64,000 bases of DNA, taken from the NCBI GenBank assembly GCA_027943335.1, contig BSBK01004082.1, positions 117,501 to 181,500 on the forward strand. The letters run 5' to 3'. Within the stretch, counting starts at the first letter, position 1. Each line of letters begins with the position of its first letter. A model generated the notes under the pieces. That model had not been told where the DNA came from and searched no databases. It saw nothing but the letters and a program-made list of their open reading frames with translations. Origin of the DNA: Chamaecyparis obtusa (taxonomy: Eukaryota; Streptophyta; Pinopsida; Cupressales; Cupressaceae). The position numbers and the translations under genes were made by a program. This document shows positions 1 to 12,327 of this stretch, piece by piece.

Positions 1-251
1 TCATATTTTGTATAGAAATACAATCACCCACTAATAACAAATGAAATTTTTAAATTCAACTACTAGATATTTTTAGATTAAGTTTTGGTCAAATCTTTAA
101 AAAGTCAATTTTGTACACGTTTAACTAGGCCTACTATTTTAATGAATTGTGTGATGAGACACACCTTCAAACCTTAGTTATAGGTAGTTAAGTGTCCATT
201 TTACATTTCTAAAACAAATGAAGGTCTTATGATATTCCATGTAATGGCTAC

Positions 252-1219
252 ATGTTGACAAAGTTATCCCTCATGACTATTGGTCCCTCTCCTCTACATG
301 TAGCTGAATTATTTTTCAAGGAAGTAGTAAGATTGCATGGTTTGTCTAAATCTATTGTTTCAGATAGAGATACTAAGTTTACTGGTTACTTTTGGAGAAC
401 ACTTTGGAAGAAGATGAATACTAAGTTGAAGTTTAGTTCTACATTTCACCCTCAGATAGATGGATAGACTGAAGTTGTGAATAGAAGTTTGGGAAACTTG
501 TTGAGATGTTTAGTTGGAGATAAGCCTGCTGATTGGGATTTAGTTCTGGCACAAGAAGAGTTTGCATATAACAATTATGTGAATAGAAGTACTAAGAGGA
601 CACCATTTGAGATTGTTATTGGATTTCATCCTAAGGGAACCAAAGAGTTAAGGGATTTTCCTATTGAGACCAGAAGAAGTGTTGAAGCTAAGGATTTTGC
701 AGTATATATGAGAACTTTATATGATGAAGTCGAAAAGAATTTGGAGGAAAGTAATCTGAAATATAAATAGAGAGAAGATAAGAGAAGGAGACAAATATTT
801 TGAAGTTGGAGATGAGGTTATGATTCATTTGAAGAAAAATAGATTTCCAGTTGGTACCTACAACAAGCTGAAAATGAAGAAATTTGGACCTTGTAAGATT
901 CTAAAGAAGTTTGACACTTGGAAATGCTTATGAAGTAGAATTACCAGAGGACATGGACATATCACCTATATTCAACATTGTGGATATCTTTGAGTACTTT
1001 GAATCACCTGATGAGGTAGAAGATGATTTGGATTATCCTAAGAAGAACAAAGACAACATTATAGAAATTTTGAACAATAGAGTAAGCAAAAGTACAAGAG
1101 GAAAAGACTACATGGAATACCTAGTTCAGTGGAAAGATTAACCTGTTGAAGATAGTTCATGGATTACACAAGATGAGTTGGATCTTTATGATTTAGGTCA
1201 GAATATGAGCAGTTCCTAA
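252..1219 (+). pseudogene. Ty3/gypsy chromovirus pol 3' end: integrase core plus chromodomain, broken
   Basis: The translation shows the second half of a retroviral-type integrase core. It has SDRDTKF around 360-380 (the middle catalytic Asp) and TEVVNRSL around 468-490 (the catalytic Glu), then the usual FAYNN and TPFEIV stretches to 620. The first catalytic Asp and the zinc-binding domain are missing upstream of 252. From about 800 to 910 a [17 protein letters not shown] segment matches the integrase C-terminal domain. From about 1060 to 1200 a chromodomain-like segment follows (ILNNR, YLVQWKD, SSWI). Breaks seen: TAG at 465-467 and 768-770, TAA at 1139-1141, and frame changes near 795 and 910. 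Its role in life was insertion of element cDNA, with the chromodomain probably steering integration to heterochromatin (family knowledge). It is a dead fragment: no RT or RNase H lies in the window, though the left edge is near. Confidence 0.85.
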
Positions 1220-2045
1220 TGTTGACATCAGTTCTTTATTAACCCCAGGTGTCTGATGCAGGAGAATCTTGGGTCTTGAGCAATTTTGCATCACCAAAAA
1301 TATTTTCTTATTTTTCCTATACCTGTCTAATGTTTGTTTTGTATCCATTGTTGATGTTGGTTTCTTTCCTTGTGAATTTAATGCGATGTTGAATACCTAA
1401 TCTTGAGTAATCTCCTAAGAGCGTACATCCTAATTCATTTGGATTTGAAAGTTATTTCCATTTTCTTGACGTATCAATTTTTCGCTAGTTTCACATGAAA
1501 CATGGAGGGTCTACCCTTGCATGGTTTCTTATGAGGAAATTGGATCTTGTGAAGTTCAGGATATGTTCTTGGATCACATGTGGACCTAAATGTAACTTTG
1601 TAGCATGTTGTTTTACTTCTTTCTTAGTTTTTGGTTTCTCTCCCTAAGTGGACCTATAATGTAATTAAATGCCTGACTGGCCGACTTGTAGCTTTGCTGG
1701 CTAGATATTTGGAGTCTGGGTTGATGTAGGAGGAATTAGAAGTAGTAGTAGACTAGCATAGCATAAAATGTGAAGATTATAAAAGATATATGATGCGAGT
1801 TGTAATACTATTTTCATAATTATTTGTATAAGGCCGAAACTTGGAAGGCCTTATAGCTGGGCATGTTGATGATTTTATGATAATTGTACCAGTGTGGTTG
1901 CCAATTTCCTTGCCTTATATCCATTGTGTTTATACTATTGTATGTGATTTCTATATTGCTTCCATGTGTAACTCTGAGCAAGGCTTGTTTGTGGGTTTAA
2001 GTAGAGTCAATTCCCCTTGATTCTGCCTTCACCTTCCCTACAACT
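1220..2045. other. Non-coding, probably 3' untranslated region and LTR remnant of the chromovirus
   Basis: No reading frame is convincing here. By position after the chromodomain this should be the 3' non-coding end and LTR of the preceding element. A TGATGCAGGAG at about 1255 could be the LTR start, but no second LTR copy is in the window to test it. Confidence 0.3.
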
Positions 2046-2332
2046 ATGTCACTCTTCCCTTTCACCAGCATTATGGATTTTATGAATTCAGATATTAGGA
2101 TTAATGGTTCTTCTATATGGAACAGTATCCAACAAGCTAAAAGTACTTCTCCAATTGGGGTGAAGTGGATGTTGGGTAATGGAAACAATATTAAGTTTTG
2201 GGAGGATAGTTCACTTCTAAATGCTCTACTCACCTCTACCCTTAATATTCACCCTCTCATTGAGGAATGTAACTAGAGATTTGGTCCCTGGGTTTGTAAT
2301 TATTGGAGAAATCAATCGTGGGTTGATCTGGC
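2046..2332 (+). pseudogene. LINE (non-LTR) reverse transcriptase C-terminal fragment
   Basis: The frame starting at 2046 contains SSIWNSIQQAK, then GVKWMLGNGNNIKFWED near 2155-2210. This matches the block that follows the RT domain in plant L1-type LINEs, normally of the form W.IG.G..I.FW.D.W, just before the zf-RVT region. A TAG-type stop at 2274-2276 interrupts it, after which RFGPWVCNYWRNQSW continues the same theme. The fragment is about 90 codons of a protein normally well over 1,000 residues. No poly(A) tail or target duplication was found. It is a relic with no function to assign; the family call rests on the GNG..I.FWED motif. Confidence 0.6.
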
Positions 2333-5094
2333 AAGAACCAAACTATTCCATAGATAGAACATAGCAACATTATTACCAGATATAAACAAAGAGTCCAACA
2401 CCACAATAACCGTATCCAAAACATAACAAGAATCCTATATTATTAGATAAATATCATTTGAACCAATGAAACTACACATGTGAAATATTCTTAAACATGT
2501 CCACAAAAGGAACTTCCATCTTGATTTATACAATCCATACCATTTTGAGTAAATCAGAATAGTCAAAACACATCTAGACTTATGGAAACCAACATAACTA
2601 AACCAACATAAAAAGAGCCAACAATAATCCAAAGTATCATCAATATTCCTTCATCAACACTTGAACCATTCAACAAGGTTTACATCAATAGAAACCAACA
2701 TTCCATATTTACAACAATCCCTCCCTTCAATTCATAAATAGAAACACTTGTGTAATTCAACAAAATTTCTCCACCTTTGAAATCAATGATAAAGGATAAC
2801 CAGAAAGGAATTTCCAAAACTAATTTGGTTTTCCCCCTTTACTATGAAACCTCTTTTAAAGATATGTATAAATATTTTTATCAAAAAAAGGATTGGACAT
2901 CAACTAACCATCTTCTTAGGTCAAATATTTTTTATTTTCTTCTTTAAACCAACTAGAGTAATTTTCCAAGAATGTATAGTAGTAGAGTCTTACTATGACA
3001 TGTTGAATCACCAATCTTAGTTATCTTCTTCATCCTATAAATTCTATTCAAATTATTCTCCATGAACAAGAAGTTTTATGAAAATGAATTACCAAATCTC
3101 CAAGATATCGTTTAACTCATAAAATAATTTTTATATACATATTCGGATCGATGGAGTGTAGCTCACAATTTTTTTCTATATAATTGATCTTTTATCATTT
3201 TATATATCAAAAGATTGAGAAATTTATGAATTCTAAGATTTAGAGGAATGCATATTTTATTTAAGCTTCTTTATGTGAATAGACCACATTAAGTAGATTT
3301 TGTACATTTCAAAAATATCAATAATGACCTTCTTTTCATTCTTGATAGCATGAGTTATATTTTTTTCTGTGTGGCTTTGCACTTTACTATTGTCTTTCCT
3401 ACAAGTCCTCCTAAACCTTCTTTTCTTTTAGTAGGAGAGTAGTCCCTAGGAGTAGGGGACACCAATTTTTTTTCTCTAGTACATAATATTCATCAACATC
3501 TACAACAATAGACAATGAATCAACATTTATTCTTATTGCAACAATATAACTACTCTTTTCCACTTCTAAAATGGACTTTGATTGGTTGGCAAAAGAGGTC
3601 TTTGTAGCCAAAGATGATAAAATTATTCATTTTTTCCTTATCACACTGAAAAATATGATTCTCAACAATCTATTCAAAAGTTCCAATATTTTTACTCTCA
3701 AATCCTTTAGTAGCTTTAGAAGTACCTTTAGCAATAAACACACACTCATTTTTAGTTGCTTCATAGTGTAACAAAGACACCTATGAAAACCTAGGTTCAA
3801 TAGCTTCCATGAAGCAATAATATCTATCCACTAGAAAGTTAATTTAATTATTTTAGAATTCCACAACCATTCGAGGAATCAAATATCTAACGAACATTTC
3901 TCTCCAAAGGTATAAGAAAAATTTGTAGACCAAATCATTTTTGTTATTCAATTTATCTAGCCAATCCTTTATTTGTGCTCCAAGTAGTATATCACATCCT
4001 CGTACAACATGTTTTTGTTTCGATAAATTATTTAGAAAGACAAATATTAGACATACAATGAGAGATCCATAAATAAAAGAATACATTTACTGCTTAGTCT
4101 TTTTTAGTTATCCATTAATTATCATTTCAACACCTCACACATATCATACGACTTATTTTCTTTTAGCGTCTTGTAGGAAAAAAATATAGAAGTAGAAGTA
4201 TAACCCTCTTTGTTCTACTAGTATAATTTGTATGAAATCTGTAAAATTATATACATTAGACCAGGATCAGTAATCCTATTGACCTCAATGCTCTTTTATC
4301 AAAAGAAACACTAGTCAACTTGAAAACTTCCTCAATTTTTCATAGATTTCAAAAAGGGAATTGTTCCACTCGAACACAAACTAGTTACCATTTTCATATC
4401 ATCATTTGAAATTGGGTATTGCTTATCCAACTACAAAAATTCACAATGAATACAACTCAATTTATTCCTTATTATTTGTTCATCGAAAAAAATCATAAAA
4501 TCATTCCAAACATCAAAGCCCATGTGTCCTAGATATGAAAACTATACCCTCAGCATATGTGAATCAATAGAGAGAGATTTTATTTTGAACTCAATTATTT
4601 TTCCATGGTAATATACTTCCAATGGTACATCAATATAGAATTATGTGTCTTCCTTGAGAATAACCATATCAGGAATTATCAAAAAAGAAATAACAAGGTT
4701 TTTTGTCATGGGTATAAATGTGTGCAATTAGACAATAGGCCTAGCCTCATCCAAAACACTAACAAACATTACATTTTCCATAAAAATTAATTTGTAAAAT
4801 ATATACCTTCTTTTTGGTGAACACAAGATGCAAAAATTTCCTCCAAATCACTTCTTTGACAAGATGTTGAAATAAAATTGACATCTACAATATAAATAAT
4901 TTATTGAACTAGGGTTTTGTGAAAAAGATGATGTACAACAACTCAGGGAAATAATGATTATCCTTTTCGACAAGGAAACATCTTTGAAAGTATCAATAGG
5001 GGAGTATTAGATAATGTATTTTGGCTTAACTGAGAAGGGAGGATTAGCACCTAAAATGTTGCATAACCATTTTATTTACTCTACATTCATTAGC
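2333..5094. other. AT-rich intergenic DNA, no supported gene
   Basis: Only short frames with low-complexity translations occur on either strand. A run on the minus strand between about 4090 and 3400 reads as weakly protein-like through several stops, but I recognise no domain. No terminal repeats were found. Confidence 0.4.
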
Positions 5095-5379
5095 CTTGCG
5101 ACCAAATTTAATGCAAGTAAATACTATACCATTGAAAGAGTAATTAGATGGAACATTATCTAGGTCCTTCTAAAATGTGCCTTATTATCCTATAGTTGAA
5201 TGAAATCTTGTTGTTCTTTGATATTTTTTGATGCATCCTTGGCTTTTTTTGCATTTATTTTAAACATCCACCTTTTCCAAAAAAAGGTTCAACTAGGCTT
5301 TCATCCTGTTATGCACCACTAAAAACTATCTAAAGAGTCTTGATTAAAAGTGAATAAATTAAATCCTAGTGATTGTTAT
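5095..5379 (+). repeat. Left part of the first copy of a ~1.46 kb tandem repeat (segment X1)
   Basis: This segment matches 13455-13789, for example GCAAGTAAATAC, CATTGAAAGAG and CATCCTTGGCTTTTTTTGC in the same order. X1 lacks about 80 bp near its end that X2 has. Its right edge is the E1 insertion point. The tandem order before insertion was X1-Y1-X2-Y2. No coding capacity is seen. Confidence 0.8.
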
Positions 5380-6402
5380 TGTTGGCAAGTGATGATTTGG
5401 AGTACTGGAAGTCCTCTAAGGGTTGTCATTTATGGAAACACTTATGATAAGTATGATCGCATATTGTGAAGATTGCCACTGGATTCATAGTCATGAAAAT
5501 GACTAAGTCCAGAATCAGGAAAATAGGGTACAGTGCCACAGTTTTGGATAGCAATGGAGACATACATGGTATTATGGCTTGCAAAGTTAACTGGAGGTAT
5601 GTTAGTATATGTAAATGCTTCAGTTAAGATCGCATGAGTTTTGGATAGATGGTGTATGAGATATAGTGTTCGGAAGGTATGTAAAGACAGTAAAATAGTA
5701 TATCAGGGTATATGAATAGTTGTGATGATTAAGGAAAGCATGATGGATATGATAACATGAGAATTCATGTGAATAAAGTATAGTGCCAACTCTTTTGTTG
5801 TATAAGGGTTCTGACTTCATATATTTTACTTACACAAGTTTTTCTATGTTAAGTATGACTTTTGTGGAGCCAACTGGAAGGCTAATTTTGTATAAGTATA
5901 GACTACTCTTGTGGAAAAAGGGTGTGAGATATGTTGTTATTGTGAAAAAGAGTGCAAAAGTCAGATGCAAGATCAGTAGGAGGTAGAGCTATAACTAGAA
6001 CTATCTAAGCAAGATAAGTGCTTGTATTGTTCCCTTTTGTGAACTATTTTGGACAATATTGATTGTAAGAGTAGTGTGCTCACCACCTTTAACCAGGTGT
6101 TTTGTATGCCCCTAATAGGGTTTTTGTAATCCTCTACCAAGGAAATGTACTATGTAACAATCAACTCCTAACATGGCTAGATATATTAATAGGGACATTA
6201 TACTTTAGTGCATATTTGTGGGTACCATCCCTACCGGGGTTTTCCCTTTAATCAGGGTTTCCTCGAGAACAAATCATGGTGTCATGAGTAATATGTTCTT
6301 TTCCTTTTCGCATTACTTTGGATTATTTATTATTGTTTAAAGTTGAAAGTAAAATTTTGTAATACTGATTCACCCCCCTCTTAGTATTACTCAATCCTAA
6401 CA
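5380..6402 (+). repeat. E1 5' LTR
   Basis: It begins TGTTGGCAAGTGATG and ends ATCCTAACA. It matches 11288-12322 over its whole length with scattered substitutions. Near its end is the block GATTCACCCCCCTC (about 6368-6380), which recurs in E2 and in an LTR fragment at 48496. Confidence 0.93.
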
Positions 6403-6404
6403 AT

Positions 6405-6416
6405 TGGTATTAGAGC
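6405..6416 (+). promoter_or_regulatory. E1 primer binding site (initiator tRNA-Met type)
   Basis: TGGTATTAGAGC lies two bases after the 5' LTR. It differs by one base from TGGTATCAGAGC, the usual plant Copia site complementary to the 3' end of initiator tRNA-Met. It would prime minus-strand cDNA synthesis. Confidence 0.85.
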
Positions 6417-6461
6417 TATTGGCCCTTTGAGAGAAAGCTTAAAAACTTAAGGGAGATCAAA

Positions 6462-7614
6462 ATGGATTTAGAAGATCTTCAAGTAAACTTTGAAATTGCA
6501 TTTGAAGATCTGGATAAGATGAAAGCTGAAAAGAGTAGAAGGTTTCATGAGGAAACTTAAAGAATAGCTTGTAACTCTAAAAGATCAGAGACAAGACCTT
6601 ATGGAGAAAATCAAGGAAAGTTTTGACAATGACACATCAGACAAAGTAAAGATGTTGGAGCAAGAAAAAGAACAAATCAATCTCTTGATGATCAATGAGA
6701 TTCAGAGTGAGAAAAATGAAAGAAATAAAGTTGAAGAGTCACTAAAACAAGCCAACCTTTAGATAGATAATATGAAGACTGAACTTGAGCATTACAAAGA
6801 CAAATATCAAGAATTGGATAATTACAATCAGATCATCAAAGGAGAACTCACTCAACCCAAACTACTTATTGAGGAGTTACACATAAGAAATGACAAGAAC
6901 AATGATCAAAGAACTAAAAATAACATAAATGGACCAAGCTGGAAGTTCAAGAACTCAAGAAGAACCAAATAAAGCCAGGAATGAGGAAAAATCTATTCCA
7001 AAAAAAAGACCTACAAATGAAGATTATAGAGAACAATTCAGACCCTTCAGAGGTAGATGTTTTGGATGCAACAAAGTTGGTCACATGAAAAGAGATTGTA
7101 GGAGTAATGGTAACTCTAAACCCTTTCCTAGCTATTGTTTTAATTGCTATGAGTATGGACACAAAAAGGTAGATTGTAGAAAACCTGATCAATCTAGGTA
7201 TCAGAAAGACTATATCAGAGAAGAAACTATAGCCAAAATTATATGTCAAAAGTGAAACAACTTTGGACACAAACAAGGTACTGTAAGCTACAGACCAGTC
7301 AAGATAGAAGAGGACCACCCATCTGTTACAAATGCAATAATCTAGGTCACATTGTGAAGTTTTGTAGATACAATGGAGATATAAATAGAACAGGACCAAG
7401 AAGATTCAATGAACCAGAAACACCACCACCTATAGTCATAAGGAAAAATATTAGTGACAGTGGTAAAAGCTTAAATGATTACATAAGTGAAAATAAGAAA
7501 TCAAAAAATGAAAAGATATGGAAAGTAAAAGTTCTAAATAAGACGGCAGTTCAGGGAGAGACAACTTATGATGTTGTATCTTTGCATGATGAATTCTTTG
7601 AGGCATTAGCCTAG
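6462..7614 (+). pseudogene. E1 gag-like ORF: coiled coil plus four CCHC zinc knuckles
   Basis: The ATG at 6462 follows the primer binding site by 45 bases and aligns with the E2 gag start. The first part (6462-6950) is rich in Glu, Lys and Leu and looks coiled-coil. The second part has CCHC knuckles at 7058-7099 (CFGCNKVGHMKRDC), 7136-7177 (CFNCYEYGHKKVDC), a damaged one near 7235-7275 (a Cys codon now TGA), and 7324-7365 (CYKCNNLGHIVKFC). The frame changes near 6550, 6950 and 7240 and contains stops, so it is dead. Proteins of this type bind genomic RNA and build the cytoplasmic particle (family knowledge). The usual Copia Gag has one knuckle; four in a row is unusual. The capsid domain itself is not recognisable to me. 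Confidence 0.8.
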
Positions 7615-8017
7615 AAGGCCTCATGGCCTCATGGGGAACAGTGGATGAAGACAACAGAAAATATCCAGCCCCTATATGAGTGGAATAAGCTCATGCGAGC
7701 TTATGTATGATATGTATAGATGTTTGTGAATCTGTGGATGAGATCAAAGCAACTGAAGATTCATCTTCTATGTTCACAAATCTTGCATTGACTAGATGGC
7801 ATGCGAAGTTGAGCTACCTGTGTTTAATGCACACACTCAACTTACGATGGATAAAAGACTTGAAAAATTTCATTTCTCCACCACTTTTTGATTAGTGACT
7901 AAGGAGAGAAGAAGTGTGAAGATGAAGAAATAATCTAGTAGAAATATTTTGTGCTCACATAAAGACAAGCATCAGATTTGTGCATATTCAAGGTATTTAG
8001 ACCTAATATCTTTAGTC
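7615..8017 (+). other. Spacer between E1 gag and ORF2
   Basis: No good frame. It may hold the tail of gag and a leader for ORF2. In E2 the corresponding interval is where EN inserted. Confidence 0.4.
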
Positions 8018-11000
8018 ATGGATGCACTAGTAATCTACGATGTAGTTGACAGACCTAGGTATAAGTTCAAAAGGCATCCATACAAATCCTGTGAGGATGA
8101 TCTGAAAGGGGCATTTTCCCAAACCCCCGTAGGTGTATTGCATGTAAAGGATATTAGGGAATACATACACTACAAGTATGAAATTATTGGGGAGGTCAAC
8201 ATCTTCTATGAGATGAATGGAATGATAGATGTGAATAGGTCTTTGATAGATGAATTTAAACATTTGAAAGACCCGCCAATACTCAAGTTAATCCGTCTCA
8301 CTGAATTCACAGAAGTCGAATGGTTCAAGATCATTCTGAGTAGAGTTCATGATTAGTTCCTATGGATAGGAGATCAACCAATAAAGATATGTGGTCAGCT
8401 AATTCATGATATCATAGGACTTGACAATGAAGGAGCCCTACCTATTAGTGAGAAAAGTCTAAGAAAGGATGTTGAAACCCTCACGCACTCCAAATGGGAC
8501 AAGAGAGCTATGAATGTAAATGATATATACCTTCAAGATGTCAGATTGGTAGCAATGCTTATTGGCTACAAATTTTTCCAAGTTCCAAACTTAATTCTAT
8601 ATCAGCTGAAGTTGTTATGATGGCTTACAGAATGGTTAAAGAAAACAAGTAGTACAACGTTTGCGAAGTTCTGGCACAATAGTTTTTGGAAAATGTCAAG
8701 GTCATTAAGAAGGACAAATCCAAGGCATTTAGGTTTGGGTCATTACTAATTCACATGTACCTTCACATTATTCACAATTTCCTTGTTATGCATCCTAGAT
8801 CATGGAAAGATAATGAACCCACTGGTCTACAAATCTCGGAATGCTACAAAAGATAGAAAAAGGATTGGATTGATGGAGAACTATTTAGCATGATTAAGAT
8901 CTTGCAAAGATAGATGAAGAAAAGGTACAGGATACTAGAAGAGTTAGTAGAGAAGTATGAAGATACCATATGTTTCATGGTTAAAATAGATTGTGTTTGT
9001 TTTGAGGCAATTGAACCTAGAACCAAGTTGTGCTATCCCATGGGATATGAGGTAAGTGCTAAAATTCTAACAATGCAGCTAGAGAATGTACTTGCAACAA
9101 AAAAAGACACTACTCAAGAAAGATGGGGCACCTATAGAGAAAAGTATGAGAAAGTAAGTGAAGAACAAGAAAAGGTAACAAGAAAAAGGAAAGTTAGCAA
9201 AATTGTTGAAGACATTACGACGAAGGTGGGAATCACTCGAGAACAGTTGAAAAATATAAGAGCCAAAATGGAGGCATCTTAGCACAGCTATTGATGCACC
9301 TAACACATCTGAGTTATCATCAGTTCCTACAGTTATTACTGTTGATACACAAAAAGATGAGACTCAAAAGGTTATACCTAAAATTGTCCCTAGAAAATCT
9401 ACAAGGACAAGCAAACAGATAAGTCCAAGTAACAAAGAAACCAAAGAAGAGAGGAAGAAGAAGGAAGAGAAGTCAACAGAAAAGGAGGAAGAGAAGGTGA
9501 CTAAAAATAATTCACAAACCTTGTGGAAACCTGATATGAAATCAATACAGAAGAGGGTTATCAAAGATGGAAACTTGACATCTATAAAAAGATACTATGA
9601 AAGATATAGCCCTGAGGATCAAGTGATCATTGAAGACATCATCACTGAGAATTTGTTAGTCTTGAAGAAGAATTTGTTGGAAGTTGAAGCTAGTGTTCCC
9701 AAAGAACTATACAACAAGCTAGAAATCAAAAAATAGCTAGCACATTCAGAGGATGAGAACATAAGAAATAAAACAATTGATGACATGTTGACTATCGTGT
9801 CTATCCAAGAAAGGGAAAGAATCATAAAAGCACTAAAACCTCTTTTAAGAACAAAGACTAGACTAGTCAAAATCATGGCTAGAAGATATGATGAAGTAAT
9901 TGAAGATAGCCATAAGACATTGGAAGAGGTATTAATGCAGGACATGCCTAAAAAGGAGCCATCACCTAAGATTGATAAACCTATGTTCTTGGGTTTAGGA
10001 GAAAGCTCACAAATAATGGATAAGAATGGTCAAGATAACCTGCACCCAGACTTCTTTGTCAATGGTGTGCCTGTTAGCATTAACACTTCGCAGGACATAC
10101 ATGATCCATTCACAGACAAAATGGACAGTGCGATGGAAGTTGAAGATCAGGGATAGACAAAAGAGAGGAAATCAAAGGAAAAAAAAGCAGAACAAATACT
10201 GGAGAAAGAGTTACACCAAGAAGGACATCAAGAAAAACAACTAAAGGTAGAGGAGACCATTGGAATCAATCTTGATTCATCCCTATTGTTGGCAAGTGCT
10301 ACCAAACCAGTAAGTTTTGATGTGGACAGCATGGATACAAATGAACTAATGAGACTATCATTCATGGCATTTGCTAAAGCTAAGGAGAGATCAGCCCAGA
10401 AAGGGGAAAAAAGAGCCAAGATAATGGGCAGGGTAGTAGAAATAGAAAACATGCTACTACCCTCTCCACTTATCCTTAAAGGCAAGGATGGGACTAAAAA
10501 TGTCAGTATAGTCCTAGATAGCTTTGATAGTCACTTTGACTCATTGCTAAAAGTAGTAAAGGAGAAGGCTGAAAGGAAATTCTTGGAGAAGAAGTTGAGC
10601 GAAGTTTATAAGTCCATCTCATGGGATTTAGGCATTATAAAGGCTACCACTCTTAAAGGCAAGAGTTGTGTAGCAGAAGGCAAGAAACTATATAGCTACT
10701 GCATAAATCCCTGCAAGCACTTGAAGAATATTGAGGAGACCATAGCGAAAGACATGGCAAGTCTTGACAGTATAATGGATAGTTAAGAATCATCTTCACA
10801 AACTATGAGACAAATAGATAAGGAAACGTCTAGGCTACTAGAGAAAATAAGTGCACTGGAAATGGAGAAAGGGAGAGCTACAAACCGGTTTGGGTCATTA
10901 AGAAACCTATTGATTCCCAAGATGTCAAATTTGGAGACTCATTTCTCTGAGATGATAAAGGTCAAAAGCTCTATGGTAGTATCCTCTCTCGTAGAGCTTA

Positions 11001-11137
11001 TGGCAGTAGAGACAACATCATATGCATTGAATGGATTAATCCATGTCAGTGAGTTACTGATAAGTTCATGGGTTGAGGAGATTAAGACCTTGGAAACATC
11101 CTTCCAAGATGTCTTAAATCTGGTAAGCAAGCACTAG
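8018..11137 (+). pseudogene. E1 ORF2: long unknown protein in place of pol
   Basis: The ATG at 8018 is chosen because it aligns with the E2 ORF2 start (both followed by RYKFKRHP or RYVFKRNP within 20 residues). The frame runs to TAG at 11135-11137, about 1,040 codons. Most lies in one frame, with a stretch from about 8590 to 9282 in another, plus several stops. Recognisable blocks shared in order with E2: an N-terminal ~190-residue region ending in ILSRVHD and a WIGD..LIHDIIGL stretch; FRFGSLLIHMYLHI near 8725; ERWGTY near 9120; TRKRKVSKI near 9180; YYERYSPED near 9595; LKPLLRTKTR near 9835; LEKKLSEV near 10585. Much of the middle is Lys/Glu-rich and the C-terminus looks coiled-coil. There is no protease DTG/DSG, RT YVDD, RNase H or integrase motif. 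I recognise no family; function unknown. Confidence 0.8.
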
Positions 11138-11287
11138 ACCACCTATGCTTCAGTTCTACAATTTTGAGATTAACCTTCGCCATTGATGTCAAAGGGAGAG
11201 GAAGAAAAAGAGAAGGTAAAGAAGAGAAGTGTTCTGTGACACTAAGTCATTTTTCTAAGTGTTGCCATCAGTGCCGAAGGGAGAGAT
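11138..11287 (+). promoter_or_regulatory. E1 3' untranslated stretch with polypurine tract
   Basis: GAAGGGAGAGA at 11276-11286 directly precedes the 3' LTR. It is in the right place and composition to prime plus-strand DNA. Confidence 0.8.
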
Positions 11288-12322
11288 TGTTGGCAAGTGA
11301 TGATTTGGAGTACTGGAAATCCTCTAAGGGTTTTCATTTATGGCAACACTTATGATAAGTATGATCGCATATTGTGAAGATTGCCACTGGATTCACAGTC
11401 ATGAAAATGACTAAGTCCAGAATTAGGAAAACAGGGTACAGTGCCATAGTTTTGGATAGCGATGGAGACATACACAAAATTATGGCTTGCAAAGTTAACT
11501 GGAGGTATGTTAGTATATGTAAATGCTTTAGTTAAGATCGCATGAGTTTTGGATAGATGGTGTATGAGATATAGTGTTCGGAAGGTATGCAAAGATAGTA
11601 AATAGTATATCAGGGTATATGAATAGTTGCGATGATTAAGGAAAGCATGATGGATATGATAACATGTGAAGTCATGTGAATAAAGTATAGTGCTGACTAT
11701 TTTGTTGTATAAGAGCACCGACTTCATATATTTTACTTACACAAGTTTTTCTATGTTAAGTATGACTTTTGTGGAGCCGACTGGAAGGCTAATTTTGTAT
11801 AAGTACAGACCACTCTTGTGGAAAAATGGTGTGAGATATGTTGTGATTGTGAAAAAGAGTGCAGAAGTCATATGTGAGATCAGTAGGAGGCAGAGCTATA
11901 ACTGGAACTATCTAAGCAAGATAAGTGCTTGTATTGTTCCCTTTTGTGAACTATTTTGGAGAGTATTGATTGTAAGACCAGTGTGCTCACCACCTTTAAC
12001 TAGGTCTTTTGTATGCCTCTAACAGAGTTTTTGTAATCTTCTAGCAAGGAAATGTACTATGTAACAATCAGCTCCTAACAGGGCTAGATCTCTTAATAGG
12101 GACATTATACTTTAGTGCATATTTGTGGGTACCATCCCCACCGGGGTTTTCCCTTTAATCAGGGTTTCCTCAAGAACAAATCATGGATTCATGAGTAATG
12201 TGTTATGTTTATATGTTCTTTTCATTTCCGCATTACCTTGGATTATTTATAATTGTTTAAAGTTGAAAGTAAAATTTTGTAATATTGATTCACCCCCCTC
12301 TCAGTATTACTCAATCCTAACA
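11288..12322 (+). repeat. E1 3' LTR
   Basis: It starts TGTTGGCAAG after the purine tract and ends TCCTAACA, followed by GTTAT. It is the partner of 5380-6402. Small open frames inside it on either strand are not genes. Confidence 0.93.
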
Positions 12323-12327
12323 GTTAT

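Larger units (their letters stand above)
5380..12322 (+). mobile_element. E1: complete non-autonomous LTR retrotransposon (LARD-like, Copia-type ends)
   Basis: The element runs from TGTTGGCAAG to TCCTAACA. It has two long LTRs (1,023 and 1,035 bp), a primer binding site and a polypurine tract. Five-base target duplications GTTAT lie at 5375-5379 and 12323-12327. The interior of 4,885 bp codes for a zinc-knuckle Gag and a long unknown ORF2, and lacks reverse transcriptase, RNase H and integrase. The empty site can be read from the tandem repeat: the related sequence at 13776-13800 reads straight through the junction. E1 resembles E2 (21191-45515) in ends and coding plan. Confidence 0.93.

Noticed and set aside
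3411..4086. Possible degraded minus-strand protein
   Set aside because: Weakly protein-like stretches exist, but with many stops and no motif; not enough to call a pseudogene.
6947..7399. 150-codon minus-strand frame opposite E1 gag
   Set aside because: It is the antisense shadow of the zinc-knuckle region; its Cys and Phe richness mirrors the sense codons.
11350..11727. 125-codon minus-strand frame in the E1 3' LTR, and a plus frame at 11690-12022
   Set aside because: Both lie inside an LTR; the 5' LTR copies are broken at different places and neither resembles a protein family.
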